Part shown: positions 43,208 through 51,833 of the stretch, piece by piece
How the letters are laid out: every line of letters starts with the position of its first letter
How positions within the stretch are numbered: the first letter of the stretch is position 1
Origin: Brevundimonas sp. AJA228-03
GTDB taxonomy: Bacteria > Pseudomonadota > Alphaproteobacteria > Caulobacterales > Caulobacteraceae
Direction of reading: 5' to 3'
DNA length: 64,000 nucleotides
NCBI RefSeq assembly: GCF_017795885.1
Contig: NZ_CP059297.1
Location: 992,001-1,056,000, forward strand
Notes under the pieces: generated by a model
The model's database searches: none
Told to the model about the DNA's origin: nothing
What the model saw: only the letters and a program-made list of their open reading frames with translations
Made by a program: the position numbers and the translations under genes

Positions 43208-44076
43208 GAGCGGTCTCCGATGGAGGCGGCGTCGATCCGCATCGACATGGACAGGGTCTGGCCCGACGTCAGGACCTTGAGGCCGGTGTCCTCCCCGGCG
43301 GGGGCATTGTGGGCGTTCGGGCGATGAGTGACCGGCTCGATGCAGACGAAACCGGCGTCATGCGGGGCGTAGATCTGCAGCCAGCGGGCATTGACGGAGG
43401 CCGTCACGTGAACCGCATGGTCGGCGTGGCGCAGTCTGGCCTGCCCGGACCAGTCGGCATAGGCGTTGTCCACGAACGGAGCCGCCGTCACGGTCGCGCC
43501 CCCGGACCAGTCCATGACACCGGCGGCCGGGATCAGTTTTTCGGGAATCCCGTCGGTGCCGTTCGCCCAGACGCGTGGGGCGGGTGCGGTCAGCACGGTT
43601 CCGGGTCCAACGACGAAATAGGGATGCAGGCCCAGACCCGCGGGCATCGGCTCCCGATCCGCATTGGTGATCGAGAGGGTCATCTCCAGTCCGTCCGCAT
43701 CGAGGCGAAAGCTGTGGGAGGCGGTCCAGACCCAGGGCCAGTCCGGGCTCGCCCCTGCCGAAAGGGCCAGGTCGACGAATTCGGTGCCCCTTCCCAGCAC
43801 GCTCCACGGCTTCAACCAGCCGACACCGTGCAGGGCATGGGGCTCGAAGCCGGGCGTTGGCGGCAGGGTGACGTCGCGATGCGCGAAAGCGAACGCGCCG
43901 CGATCGATCCGGTTGGCATAGGGAACCAATGGAAAGCTTCCGGTCTCGAGCGGCCCTCCTGCACCCTCCGGCGCGGGCCGAAGGATGTCCTGGCCGCGCC
44001 AGGTCAGTCGCGTGATCGCAGCCCCTATCTCGGGCCGGACCGACAGCGCCCAGTCGTCCCGCTCCAGCGTGATCAC
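43204..44076 (-). CDS. Aldose 1-epimerase (mutarotase)
   Basis: A 290-residue galactose mutarotase-like enzyme. It has PLVPYANRIDRGAFAFAHRD, HALHGVGWLKPW (active-site histidine), GLGLHPYF (second histidine) and the acidic FVCIEPVTHRPNAHN near the C-terminus, where the catalytic glutamate lies. It interconverts alpha and beta pentoses so that the dehydrogenase gets its anomer. It starts with GTG at 44076 overlapping the lactonase stop (GTGA). Confidence 0.88.
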   Translation of the reverse strand: MITLERDDWALSVRPEIGAAITRLTWRGQDILRPAPEGAGGPLETGSFPLVPYANRIDRGAFAFAHRDVTLPPTPGFEPHALHGVGWLKPWSVLGRGTEFVDLALSAGASPDWPWVWTASHSFRLDADGLEMTLSITNADREPMPAGLGLHPYFVVGPGTVLTAPAPRVWANGTDGIPEKLIPAAGVMDWSGGATVTAAPFVDNAYADWSGQARLRHADHAVHVTASVNARWLQIYAPHDAGFVCIEPVTHRPNAHNAPAGEDTGLKVLTSGQTLSMSMRIDAASIGDRS

Positions 44077-44927
44077 AGCCGCACCCGATGCTGGGGCAGG
44101 CCCGGGGTATCGACCCGGACGCGGAACAGACCACCCAGACCCGGCTGCTCTGTCCGCTTGTCGGCGTTGTTCAGCCAGGCGGTGGTGCAATACAGGTCGC
44201 GCAGGTCGTCGCCCCCGAAGGCGGCCTTGGTCACCGTCTGGACCGGAAACCGGATGGTCCCGATTCGCTCGCCGCTCGGCGAAAAACGCGCGACGCCCCA
44301 GCCATTGAACAGGCCGACGTGCAGCACGCCCTCGGCATCGACGCTGGGCCCGTCCGAGAACCCGTCCGTGGTCTCGGCGAACAGTCGCTTGTTGGTCAGC
44401 ACCCCGTCCTTATGGTCGAAGGCGAAGATGCGTCGTGTCGTCGTGTCGTGGTGATAGAGGGTGCGCCCGTCGGGGCTCATCGCCGGACCGTTGGTGACGC
44501 GATACCCGTCGTCGTGGCGCTCGACCTTGCCGTTGTGAAAGCGATAGAGGGCGCCCGAGACCGTCGCCTCGGTGTCGTCCATCGACCCGAACCACAGCGA
44601 TCCGTCCGGGGCCACGAAGCCGTCGTTCAGACGGTTTTGGGGACGGTCCTCCTCGACCCGGACGATGAGATCGAATTGACCGCTCTCCGGATCGAACCGG
44701 TGCAGGCCGCCCCGCACGCCGCAGACCAGCGAGCCGTCCTCGGCAGGCAGGGCGAAACCCGTCTGCTCGGGCGTTTCCCAGGATGCTTTTGCATCGTCAT
44801 CGACGCCGTAACGATGGAGTTTGCGACCCTTGATGTCGACGAACCAGACGGCGCGGCGTGGAGCATCCCAGACCGGGCCTTCGCCCAGTTCCGCCCCCAG
44901 GTCCCACACCAGTTCCGGCTCCGACAT
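44073..44927 (-). CDS. xylC: SMP-30/gluconolactonase family pentonolactonase (XylC-like)
   Basis: A 284-residue six-bladed propeller lactonase. The metal-site residues are recognisable: E near residue 16 (LGEGPVWD), N in RLNDGFVAPDGSLWFGSMDD, N in VTNGPAMSPDGRTLYHHDT and D in DGPSVDAEGVLHVGLFNG. It opens the 1,4-lactone formed by the dehydrogenase. Three bases separate it from the aldehyde dehydrogenase gene upstream. Confidence 0.9.
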   Translation of the reverse strand: MSEPELVWDLGAELGEGPVWDAPRRAVWFVDIKGRKLHRYGVDDDAKASWETPEQTGFALPAEDGSLVCGVRGGLHRFDPESGQFDLIVRVEEDRPQNRLNDGFVAPDGSLWFGSMDDTEATVSGALYRFHNGKVERHDDGYRVTNGPAMSPDGRTLYHHDTTTRRIFAFDHKDGVLTNKRLFAETTDGFSDGPSVDAEGVLHVGLFNGWGVARFSPSGERIGTIRFPVQTVTKAAFGGDDLRDLYCTTAWLNNADKRTEQPGLGGLFRVRVDTPGLPQHRVRL

Positions 44928-44930
44928 GTC

Positions 44931-46373
44931 TCAGCTCCAGGAGTAGCTGGTCTTGGTCTGGGTGAAGAATTCGACGGCGGCGAAGCCCTGTTCGCGGGCA
45001 CCGTAGCTGGAGCCTTTCGAGCCCCCGAACGGCACGTGATAGTCGACGCCCGCCGTCGCCAGATTGACCATGGTCATGCCGGCGCGGGCACGGCGCTGGA
45101 AGTCGCGGGCGTGCTTCAGGCTGGTGGTGACGATGCCGGCCGACAGACCGAATTCGGTGCCGTTGGCGACGGACAGGGCCTCCTCGTAATCCTTGACCCG
45201 AATGGTTGAGGCGACGGGGCCGAAGACTTCCTCGGTGTTGATGCGCATGGCCGGATCGGTGTCGGCGATCAGGGTCGGCTGGACGTACCAGCCGGGGTTG
45301 GCGAGGCTCAGCCGCTCGCCGCCGGTGACGATGCGGCCGCCCGCCGCGCGGGCAATGTCGATGTATCGGTAGCTGGTCTCCATTTGCGCTTCGGACACGG
45401 CCGGGCCCATCTGGGTGTCGGGGTCCAGCGCGTCGCCGACCCGCAAGGCCGCGACCCTCTCGGCCAGCAGGGCGACGAACCGGTCGTGGATGGCGTCGGT
45501 GATGATCAGGCGGCTGGAGGCTGTGCAACGCTGACCCGTGGCGAAGAACGACCCGTCCAGCGCGATGGCGACCGCGCGTACCAGATCGGCATCGTCCAGC
45601 ACGATCAGCGGATTCTTGCCGCCCATCTCCAACTGCACCCGCGCCTGACGCTTGACGGCCCCCAGGGCCACGCCGGCACCCACGCTCTGGGATCCGGTGA
45701 AGGACAGGCCGTCCACGTCCGGATGATCGACGATGGCCTGGCCCACGCCGCCCCGACCGATCACGAGGTTGAACACACCCGCCGGGACGCCCGCCTCGAC
45801 GAGGATGTCGGCCAGGGCGGAGGCCGTCGCGGGCGTCGGTCCCGCCGGCTTCATCACCACCGTATTGCCGAACGCCAAGGCGGGCGCGGCCTTCCAGGCC
45901 GGGATGGCGATGGGAAAGTTCCAGGGCGTGATCAGGCCATAGACGCCGACCGCCTGACGATAGGTCTGGATCTCCACGCCGGGGCGGACGCTGTCCAGGT
46001 TCTGGCCGTGACGGCGCAGGGCCTCGCCGGCGAAATACTTCAGGATACGACCGGCGCGGACAGTCTCGCCGATGCCTTCGGCCAGGGTCTTGCCTTCCTC
46101 GCGAGACAGCAGGCGACCCAGCTGCTCGCGTCGCTTCATGACCAGCGTCCCCGCACGGTCCAGCACATCGGAGCGAACCTCGGGCGAGGCCTCTGACCAG
46201 GCCGGGAAGGCGGCCCTGGCGGCGGCGACGGCGGCGTCGACCTCGGCCTGACCGCCATCGGGGGTGCGGGCGACGACCTCATTGGTGTTCGATGGATTGT
46301 GGCTCTCGCCCGGCCGGGCCACCTCCGCACGCTCGCCGTCAATCAGGTGGCTGAGGTTCAGGGTCTCGGTCAT
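44931..46373 (-). CDS. 2,5-dioxovalerate (alpha-ketoglutarate semialdehyde) dehydrogenase
   Basis: A 480-residue NAD(P)-dependent aldehyde dehydrogenase. N152 (PWNFP), general base E249 (LEMGGKNP) and nucleophile C283 (GQRCTASSR) are all present. In this setting the final step of the non-phosphorylating pentose pathway, making 2-oxoglutarate, is the natural reaction. Succinate semialdehyde would be the alternative by family. It lies between the MFS porter and lactonase genes. Confidence 0.88.
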   Translation of the reverse strand: MTETLNLSHLIDGERAEVARPGESHNPSNTNEVVARTPDGGQAEVDAAVAAARAAFPAWSEASPEVRSDVLDRAGTLVMKRREQLGRLLSREEGKTLAEGIGETVRAGRILKYFAGEALRRHGQNLDSVRPGVEIQTYRQAVGVYGLITPWNFPIAIPAWKAAPALAFGNTVVMKPAGPTPATASALADILVEAGVPAGVFNLVIGRGGVGQAIVDHPDVDGLSFTGSQSVGAGVALGAVKRQARVQLEMGGKNPLIVLDDADLVRAVAIALDGSFFATGQRCTASSRLIITDAIHDRFVALLAERVAALRVGDALDPDTQMGPAVSEAQMETSYRYIDIARAAGGRIVTGGERLSLANPGWYVQPTLIADTDPAMRINTEEVFGPVASTIRVKDYEEALSVANGTEFGLSAGIVTTSLKHARDFQRRARAGMTMVNLATAGVDYHVPFGGSKGSSYGAREQGFAAVEFFTQTKTSYSWS

Positions 46374-46435
46374 GGCGTATCCTTTGAAGAAGAGACCGGC
46401 GACGGGGGAGCGTCGCCGGGGAGGGGGTCGCTCGA

Positions 46436-47869
46436 TCAGCCGGTCATGTCTTCCAGCTCGCGACCCCGGGTCTCCTTAACCCAGACCTGAACGAGGAAGT
46501 AGGACACCAGGGCGCTGGCGGCATAGAAGCCGTAGGTCGCGGGCAGGCCCAGTCCCGCCGCCATGGCCGGGAAGCTGACCGAAATGGCGAAGTTGGCGAT
46601 CCACTGGGCGAACCCGGCCACCGCCAGCGCCGAGCCGCGCATCTGGTTGGGGAACATCTCGCCCAGCATGACCCACATCACCGGACCCCAGCTGAGGTTG
46701 AAGAAGACGACATAGGCATTTGCCGCGATCAGGGCGATCAGCCCGACCTGGCCCGGCAGGTGCACCGCGCCGTCGATCGTCTGGGCCTGCGAGAAGCACC
46801 ATGCGACGATGGCCAGGGTCACGAACATCCCGGCCGAACCGATCAGCAGCAGGGGCTTTCGGCCGATCCTGTCGATGACGGCGACGGCCGCCAGACACGC
46901 CAGGATCGACAGGGTGCCCGAGCCGATGTTGATCAGCAGGGCGTCGTTCTCCGAAAAGCCCACCGACTGCCACAGGGTCGCGCCGTAGTAGAAGACGATG
47001 TTGATGCCGACCAGTTGCTGGAACACCGCCAGGATCAGTCCGGCCCAGACGATGGGGCGGACCTTGCGGGTGGCGGGGTCCAGCAGGTCGCGGAAGCTGG
47101 GCTTGTGGTCGGCGGCCAGCGAGGCGCGGATCTCGGCGACCTTGCGGACTCCGGCCGTCGGGCCGAACAGTTTGGACAGGACCGCCTCGGCCTGGGCGTC
47201 GCGATTCTTGACCACGAGGAAACGCGGGCTTTCGGGGATCAACAGCAGGGCGGCCAGATAGATGGCGGCGGGCACGACCTGCAGCCAGAACATCCAGCGC
47301 CAGGCAGGGAAGCCCAGCCAGAACGCCGCCGTCGATCCTCCCGCAGTCGCCGCCAGGGCATAGTTGGCGACGAAGGCACCCGTCAGACCGGTGATGATCA
47401 TGATCTGCTGCACGCTGGACAGCCGACCTCGCATCGAGGCCGGGGTGACCTCCGAGATATAGGCCGGGGTCAGGACGCTGGCCGCCCCGACTCCCAGACC
47501 GCCGATGAAGCGGGCGATGATGAAGTGGGCGGAACTGTCGGCGGCACCGGCCCAGACCGCGCTGACGATGAACAGGGCCGCGGCAATCAGCATGACCGTC
47601 TTGCGCCCGATCAGGTCGGCCAGACGCCCCGCCGCGAAGGCCCCGAACGCGCAGCCCAGCAGGATGGCCCCGACGTTGAAACCGGTCCCCAGCGCCGACA
47701 GGTTGAAGGCGCTCTCCAGCCCGTCCTGGGTGCCGTTGATGACGCCGGAATCGTAGCCGAACATGAAGCCACCGATGGTCGCCACCGCGACGATCAGGGC
47801 GATAAACGCCATATTGACCTGATCGGTCCCCGCGATATCGGGTCCTGATCCGCCTGTCGGTCCTGCCAT
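46436..47869 (-). CDS. MFS sugar porter (XylE/AraE-like)
   Basis: A 477-residue transporter with 12 predicted membrane helices. Sugar-porter signatures are visible: FMFGYDSGVINGTQ in helix 1, GRLADLIGRKT, VLTPAYISEVTPASMRGRL, PESPRFLVVK in the central loop, FQQLVGINIVFYYG in helix 7 and VKETRGRELEDM at the end. It should take up pentose (arabinose or xylose) by proton symport. The ATG at 47869 removes a spurious Arg-rich tail seen with earlier starts. In the catabolic operon between SDR and aldehyde dehydrogenase genes. Confidence 0.9.
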   Translation of the reverse strand: MAGPTGGSGPDIAGTDQVNMAFIALIVAVATIGGFMFGYDSGVINGTQDGLESAFNLSALGTGFNVGAILLGCAFGAFAAGRLADLIGRKTVMLIAAALFIVSAVWAGAADSSAHFIIARFIGGLGVGAASVLTPAYISEVTPASMRGRLSSVQQIMIITGLTGAFVANYALAATAGGSTAAFWLGFPAWRWMFWLQVVPAAIYLAALLLIPESPRFLVVKNRDAQAEAVLSKLFGPTAGVRKVAEIRASLAADHKPSFRDLLDPATRKVRPIVWAGLILAVFQQLVGINIVFYYGATLWQSVGFSENDALLINIGSGTLSILACLAAVAVIDRIGRKPLLLIGSAGMFVTLAIVAWCFSQAQTIDGAVHLPGQVGLIALIAANAYVVFFNLSWGPVMWVMLGEMFPNQMRGSALAVAGFAQWIANFAISVSFPAMAAGLGLPATYGFYAASALVSYFLVQVWVKETRGRELEDMTG

Positions 47870-47913
47870 TCTCGTTTCCTCCGTTCCAGGGCTCTGACGG
47901 CCCGATTGTTCGC

Positions 47914-48672
47914 TCAGCGCCAGCCGGCGTCGACGAAATACTCGTGTCCCGTGATGAAACGGGCGTCGTCCGAGGCCAGGAACATCGCGAGCGCCGCGAC
48001 GTCCGACGGTTCGATCCGGCCCTTCAGGCATTGGGCGGCGACGATTTCGGCCTCGCCCTCGGGTGTGTACCATTTCATCTGGCGGGGTGTTTTCACATTG
48101 CCGGGGACGATGCAGGCGACCCGCACGCCATCGACGCCCAGTTCGCGCGCGAGGGCTCGTGTCATGCCCTCGATCCCGGCCTTGGCGGTCTCGTAGATGG
48201 ACAGGTCGGGCAAACCCAGATGCCAGCTGATCGACCCCAGGTTCAGAATGACGCCTCGACCCCGTTCGCGCATGCCCGGCGCGACGGCCTGGGCGGCGAA
48301 ATACAGGTGGCGCAGATTCACCCCGATGCGGTCATCCCAATAGGCAGGGGTGACCTCCGCCAGGGTGTGCCGGTCGTCGTTGGCCGCGTTGTTGACCAGC
48401 ACATCGATGGGGCCGTGTTCGGCGATGATCCCGGCGAGGGTGGTGCGGAGGACCGTCAGCTCCTGCAGATTGCAGACCCGGAACAGCGGCGGCGGACTAC
48501 AGTCCGCCAGGGCGACGGCGAGGGCCTGGGACTCGGACTCGGCGACGTCGAGAAACACCACCCGCGCGCCTTGCCGCGCGAACCCTTCCGTCAACGCCGC
48601 CCCGATGCCGCTGCCGCCGCCGGTTACGACCACGAGGCGGCCTTTCAGCGACGGATAGAGGGCTCCGCTCAC
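47914..48672 (-). CDS. xylB: SDR pentose 1-dehydrogenase (XylB-like)
   Basis: A 252-residue short-chain dehydrogenase. It has the cofactor motif TGGGSGIG, NNA (VLVNNAANDD), catalytic Ser in GSISWHLGL and Y-x3-K in YETAKAGIEG. Large blocks such as VRVACIVPGNVKT and MKWYTPEGEAEIVAAQCLKGRI resemble Caulobacter xylose dehydrogenase XylB. It oxidises a pentose to the lactone. It starts with GTG at 48672 in a GTGA overlap with the FAH-family gene. D-xylose or L-arabinose cannot be separated from sequence by eye. Confidence 0.9.
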   Translation of the reverse strand: MSGALYPSLKGRLVVVTGGGSGIGAALTEGFARQGARVVFLDVAESESQALAVALADCSPPPLFRVCNLQELTVLRTTLAGIIAEHGPIDVLVNNAANDDRHTLAEVTPAYWDDRIGVNLRHLYFAAQAVAPGMRERGRGVILNLGSISWHLGLPDLSIYETAKAGIEGMTRALARELGVDGVRVACIVPGNVKTPRQMKWYTPEGEAEIVAAQCLKGRIEPSDVAALAMFLASDDARFITGHEYFVDAGWR

Positions 48673-49817
48673 AGCAGGCCCCGCCCGGCGAGATTGGCCA
48701 TCAGGGCAGAGATGCCGAAGGTCCACGGCGGCGCATCCTCACAGGCCGTGACCCGATTTCGCAGCACGCCCAGCCTCGGCGACGACACGCAGACCTCGTC
48801 GCCGGTCCTGTGGGTGAATCCCTGACCCGGCGCGTCGCGGTCGTCGATCGGCGCGAACATGGTGCCGAGATAGAGGGCGAAGCCGTCCGGATACTGGTGC
48901 GATGACGAACAGGTCTGGGCCGCCAGATCGAGCGGATCGCGGCTGATCAGGCGCATCGACGACTGACCCGACATGACGAACCCGTCCTTGCCCGTAACCG
49001 TCAGGGACACGACGGCATTGCGCACGTCCTCGATGCCGTAGGTCTCATCGAACAGCCGGATGAAGGGACCGACGGCCGCCGAGGCATTGTTGTCCTTGGC
49101 CTTGCCGAGCAGCAGGGCCGAACGGCCCTCGATGTCGCGCAGGTTCACATCGTTGCCCAGTGTTGCGCCGACGACCGTGCCGGTCGGGTCGCAGACCAGC
49201 ACGATCTCCGGCTCCGGATTGTTCCAGGCGCTGTCGGAGCGAACCCCGACCTGGTCTCCCCAGCCCACGGTGGCCAGCACCGGGGCCTTGGTGAAGATTT
49301 CCGCGTCCTTGCCGATCGCGACTTCGAGATACTGTGACCAGAGCCCTTCCTCGATCAGCACGGACTTCAGGGCCTCGGCCTCGGACGAGCCCGGTTTGAC
49401 CGCCGACAGATCGGAGCCGACGCGTTCGGCAAGAGCGGCGCGGATCGTCCGGGCCGCGCCAGGGTTCCCCCGAGCGCGTTCCTCGATCACGCGCTCGACC
49501 GCAGAGACGGCGAAGGTGACGCCGGAGGCCTTCACGCATTGCAGGTCCAGCGGCGGCAGCAGGCGGGGCAGCGCGGAATCGTCGTTGAGGGGAAGAGCGT
49601 CGAGGGGGCCCAGATTGTTGCCGGTCAACGACGCAGTATGACCCCGGGCGATCGCCTGTGCCGTGGTCGGTGCGGTCGCCGAGATGTCGAGCACCTCGCC
49701 ACGGCGCAGCAGGACGGGTGTTGGACCTTCGGCCAACAGCAGGCGGCCGAGGAAGGACCCTTCGCGCCAGTCTTCGGGCATGTCGTCAATCAGCTTCACG
49801 CGCGTCTCCGTCCACAT
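48669..49817 (-). CDS. xylX: FAH-family 2-keto-3-deoxypentonate dehydratase (XylX-like)
   Basis: A 382-residue fumarylacetoacetate hydrolase-fold protein. It has the metal-binding and active-site parts WNNPEPEIVLVCDPTG, ATLGNDVNLRDIEGRSALLLGKAKDNNAS and GPFIRLFDE, and the C-terminal GFTHRTGDEVCVSSPRLG. This is the XylX type, converting 2-keto-3-deoxypentonate to 2-oxoglutarate semialdehyde. It is the first gene of the seven-gene catabolic operon, with candidate operators upstream at 49828-49841 and 49897-49912. Confidence 0.88.
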   Translation of the reverse strand: MWTETRVKLIDDMPEDWREGSFLGRLLLAEGPTPVLLRRGEVLDISATAPTTAQAIARGHTASLTGNNLGPLDALPLNDDSALPRLLPPLDLQCVKASGVTFAVSAVERVIEERARGNPGAARTIRAALAERVGSDLSAVKPGSSEAEALKSVLIEEGLWSQYLEVAIGKDAEIFTKAPVLATVGWGDQVGVRSDSAWNNPEPEIVLVCDPTGTVVGATLGNDVNLRDIEGRSALLLGKAKDNNASAAVGPFIRLFDETYGIEDVRNAVVSLTVTGKDGFVMSGQSSMRLISRDPLDLAAQTCSSSHQYPDGFALYLGTMFAPIDDRDAPGQGFTHRTGDEVCVSSPRLGVLRNRVTACEDAPPWTFGISALMANLAGRGLL

Positions 49818-49827
49818 TCTGCCGATG

Positions 49828-49841
49828 TGGTAGCGATAACA
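49828..49841. promoter_or_regulatory. LacI-type pseudo-palindrome upstream of xylX
   Basis: TGGTAGC-GATAACA, matching a palindrome at 5 of 7 pairs with the C-G centre typical of LacI-family operators. It lies 11 bases upstream of the xylX ATG. No LacI gene is in the window, so this is only suggestive. Confidence 0.35.
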
Positions 49842-49896
49842 TGGATGGCTCTGGTCCAGACTGTCATGCCGGACTCCCTAGCATTCCATTCAAAAG

Positions 49897-49912
49897 TATT
49901 ATCATATCATCA
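49897..49912. promoter_or_regulatory. AT-rich candidate operator between xylX and the second pectate lyase
   Basis: TATTATCATATCATCA is an AT-rich island; its ATATCATCA (49904-49912) repeats the word at 41234-41242. It is in the middle of the divergent region between xylX and the plus-strand lyase, so it could control both. Confidence 0.5.
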
Positions 49913-49979
49913 GTGAGCGAGAAGCTGTGCGGAGGTGCCGACGAAGATCGGACTTCCCTGTAGTCGGAGGATTTGTCGA

Positions 49980-51581
49980 ATGCTGACGCGACGGACCTGG
50001 CTTGTCGGCGCTTCCGCTGCACCGCTTGCGGGCGCGGTGGGTGCGTGGGTGGCACCGCGCGCGGAGCGGGAGGCCGTCATGGACACCATGCGCCGCGCCA
50101 CGACCTTCATGACCGAGCGTGTGTCGACCCGTGGCGGTTATGTCTGGTCGTATCTGGCGGACCTGTCTCGCCGCTGGGGCGAGATGGAGGCCTGGCCCGG
50201 CATGATCTGGACCCAGGCCCCGGGCACGCCGGAGATGGGGCAGATCTTTCTCGACGCCTACCACGCGACGGGCGAGACGCTTTACTACGAGGCGGCCGAG
50301 CGCGCCGGCGACGCCCTGATCGCGGGCCAGCATCCCGGCGGGGGCTGGAACTACATCATCGATTTCGACGGCGAGGCGTCGTTGCGTCGCTGGTACGAAA
50401 CCATCGGCCGCAATGGCTGGCGGCTGGAGGAATTCCAGCACTATTACGGCAACGCGACCTTCGACGACCATGCGACGGTGGAGTGCGGACGATTCCTGCT
50501 CCGGCTGCATCGGGAGAAGGGCGAGCCCCGCTTCCTGGCTGCCGTCGACAAGGTCATCGGCTTCGTTCTGGACAGCCAGTATCCGGTCGGCGGCTGGCCG
50601 CAGCGTTTCCCGAAGGCGGGCGAGTTCAGCAATCACGGACGCCCCGACTATACCGGACACATCACCCTGAACGACGAGGTCGCCCAGGAGAACATCGACT
50701 TCCTGCTGCTGGTGCTCCAGCAACTGGGCCAGGAGCGCGTTCGCGAGCCGTTGGTGCGCGCGATGGAGCTGATGATCGCCTTGCGGCAGCCGCAGCCGAC
50801 CCCCGGTTGGGCGATGCAGTACACGCCGGATCTGAAGCCGGCACCGGCCCGGACCTATGAGCCCGCCTCGATCACGCCTCACGGCACGGCGGCGGCGGTC
50901 AATCAGCTGCTCGACTATTACGAATTGACCGGCGAGCCGAAATATCTGGCGCGGGTCGGCGAGGCGATCGACTGGATCGCCGGCCTCGAACTTCCGCGCG
51001 ATCAATGGACCGCCGACGGCCGCAATTTTTATCGCAACTACGAGCCGGGCACGGGTCGGCTGATCGCCACCCACCGGCGCGGCTCTAACGCGCAGAACGG
51101 GGAATACTGGACCGATTTCGACACCGCAGGCATTCGGCCGGAGAAGCACATCGACGTCGCCCGACTGCGCGCCCGCTATCAACGTGTGCAAGGCCTGACG
51201 CCCGAACAGGCGACCCGAAACTCGGTCTTGCTCGGGCGAGGGGAGTCCCTGTTGCCCCCCTATGTCATCACCCAGGCGGTGGGCGGGTCGGACCTGAACG
51301 TCACGGCTGCCGCAGCGCGGGCCGACGCTGTCGTCGATCTGATCGCCGGGCTGAACGACGAAGGCTACTGGCCCCAGGAACTTCGCACGACCAGCCATCC
51401 CTACCGGGGTGATGGTCCCGCTGAGCCGCCGCCCGGCTTCGTCGATCGCGGCCAGGTCGGCGATGACTGGGACACTTCACCCTTTACCGAGCCGACGGGT
51501 CCGACAGGCATTTCCACGGGTCTGTACATCAACAACATGAGCCGCTTGATCGGATATCTGCGTGAGACTGACGCCGCATGA
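49980..51581 (+). CDS. Secreted pectate lyase-like protein (PL10-related, second)
   Basis: A 533-residue protein with an RR-containing signal (MLTRRTWLVGASAAPLAGAVGA), possibly Tat-type. The core has alpha/alpha-barrel repeats: HPGGGWNYIIDFDGEASLRRWYE, FDDHATVECGRFLLRLH, SQYPVGGWPQRFPKAGEFSNHGRPDYTGHITLNDEV and DNLPRDQ-like ELPRDQWTADGRNFYRNYEPGTG. It resembles pectate lyases of the PelA type but is longer by about 180 residues than the gene at 42146. Likely acts on pectin backbones outside the cytoplasm. GGAG 9-12 bases upstream supports the start. Confidence 0.8.
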   Translation: MLTRRTWLVGASAAPLAGAVGAWVAPRAEREAVMDTMRRATTFMTERVSTRGGYVWSYLADLSRRWGEMEAWPGMIWTQAPGTPEMGQIFLDAYHATGETLYYEAAERAGDALIAGQHPGGGWNYIIDFDGEASLRRWYETIGRNGWRLEEFQHYYGNATFDDHATVECGRFLLRLHREKGEPRFLAAVDKVIGFVLDSQYPVGGWPQRFPKAGEFSNHGRPDYTGHITLNDEVAQENIDFLLLVLQQLGQERVREPLVRAMELMIALRQPQPTPGWAMQYTPDLKPAPARTYEPASITPHGTAAAVNQLLDYYELTGEPKYLARVGEAIDWIAGLELPRDQWTADGRNFYRNYEPGTGRLIATHRRGSNAQNGEYWTDFDTAGIRPEKHIDVARLRARYQRVQGLTPEQATRNSVLLGRGESLLPPYVITQAVGGSDLNVTAAAARADAVVDLIAGLNDEGYWPQELRTTSHPYRGDGPAEPPPGFVDRGQVGDDWDTSPFTEPTGPTGISTGLYINNMSRLIGYLRETDAA

Positions 51582-51808
51582 GGCCGTTCAGGTCGGGGCG
51601 CACGCATAGCCTCGGGGTGCGCTGCGCGGCGGTCGCCTTGCCTCGGATCGAGGCCGCTTCGTCGAACGACGCGCCGACACTGCCCGCAGCGGCGCTTCCG
51701 TCACAGACGCAACTGTCCGACCGGAACACGCCTGGAAGCGCCAGGGTCGTCGATCCGGTCCACAACCCGGACGGCACGATCCGGGCTCTGGCGCTCTTCG
51801 TCCGCTGA
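51578..51808 (+). CDS. Small open frame after the lyase gene, uncertain
   Basis: A 76-codon frame whose ATG overlaps the lyase stop (ATGA) and whose third positions are mostly G or C, as in real genes here. The product is Arg/Ala/Pro-rich with no recognised motif and ends DPVHNPDGTIRALALFVR. It could be a small coupled gene, a decayed remnant or chance. It fills most of the 252-base gap before the GH43 gene. Confidence 0.3.
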   Translation: MRPFRSGRTHSLGVRCAAVALPRIEAASSNDAPTLPAAALPSQTQLSDRNTPGSARVVDPVHNPDGTIRALALFVR

Positions 51809-51833
51809 TTTGTTGTCTCAACCGAGGTTCGCC

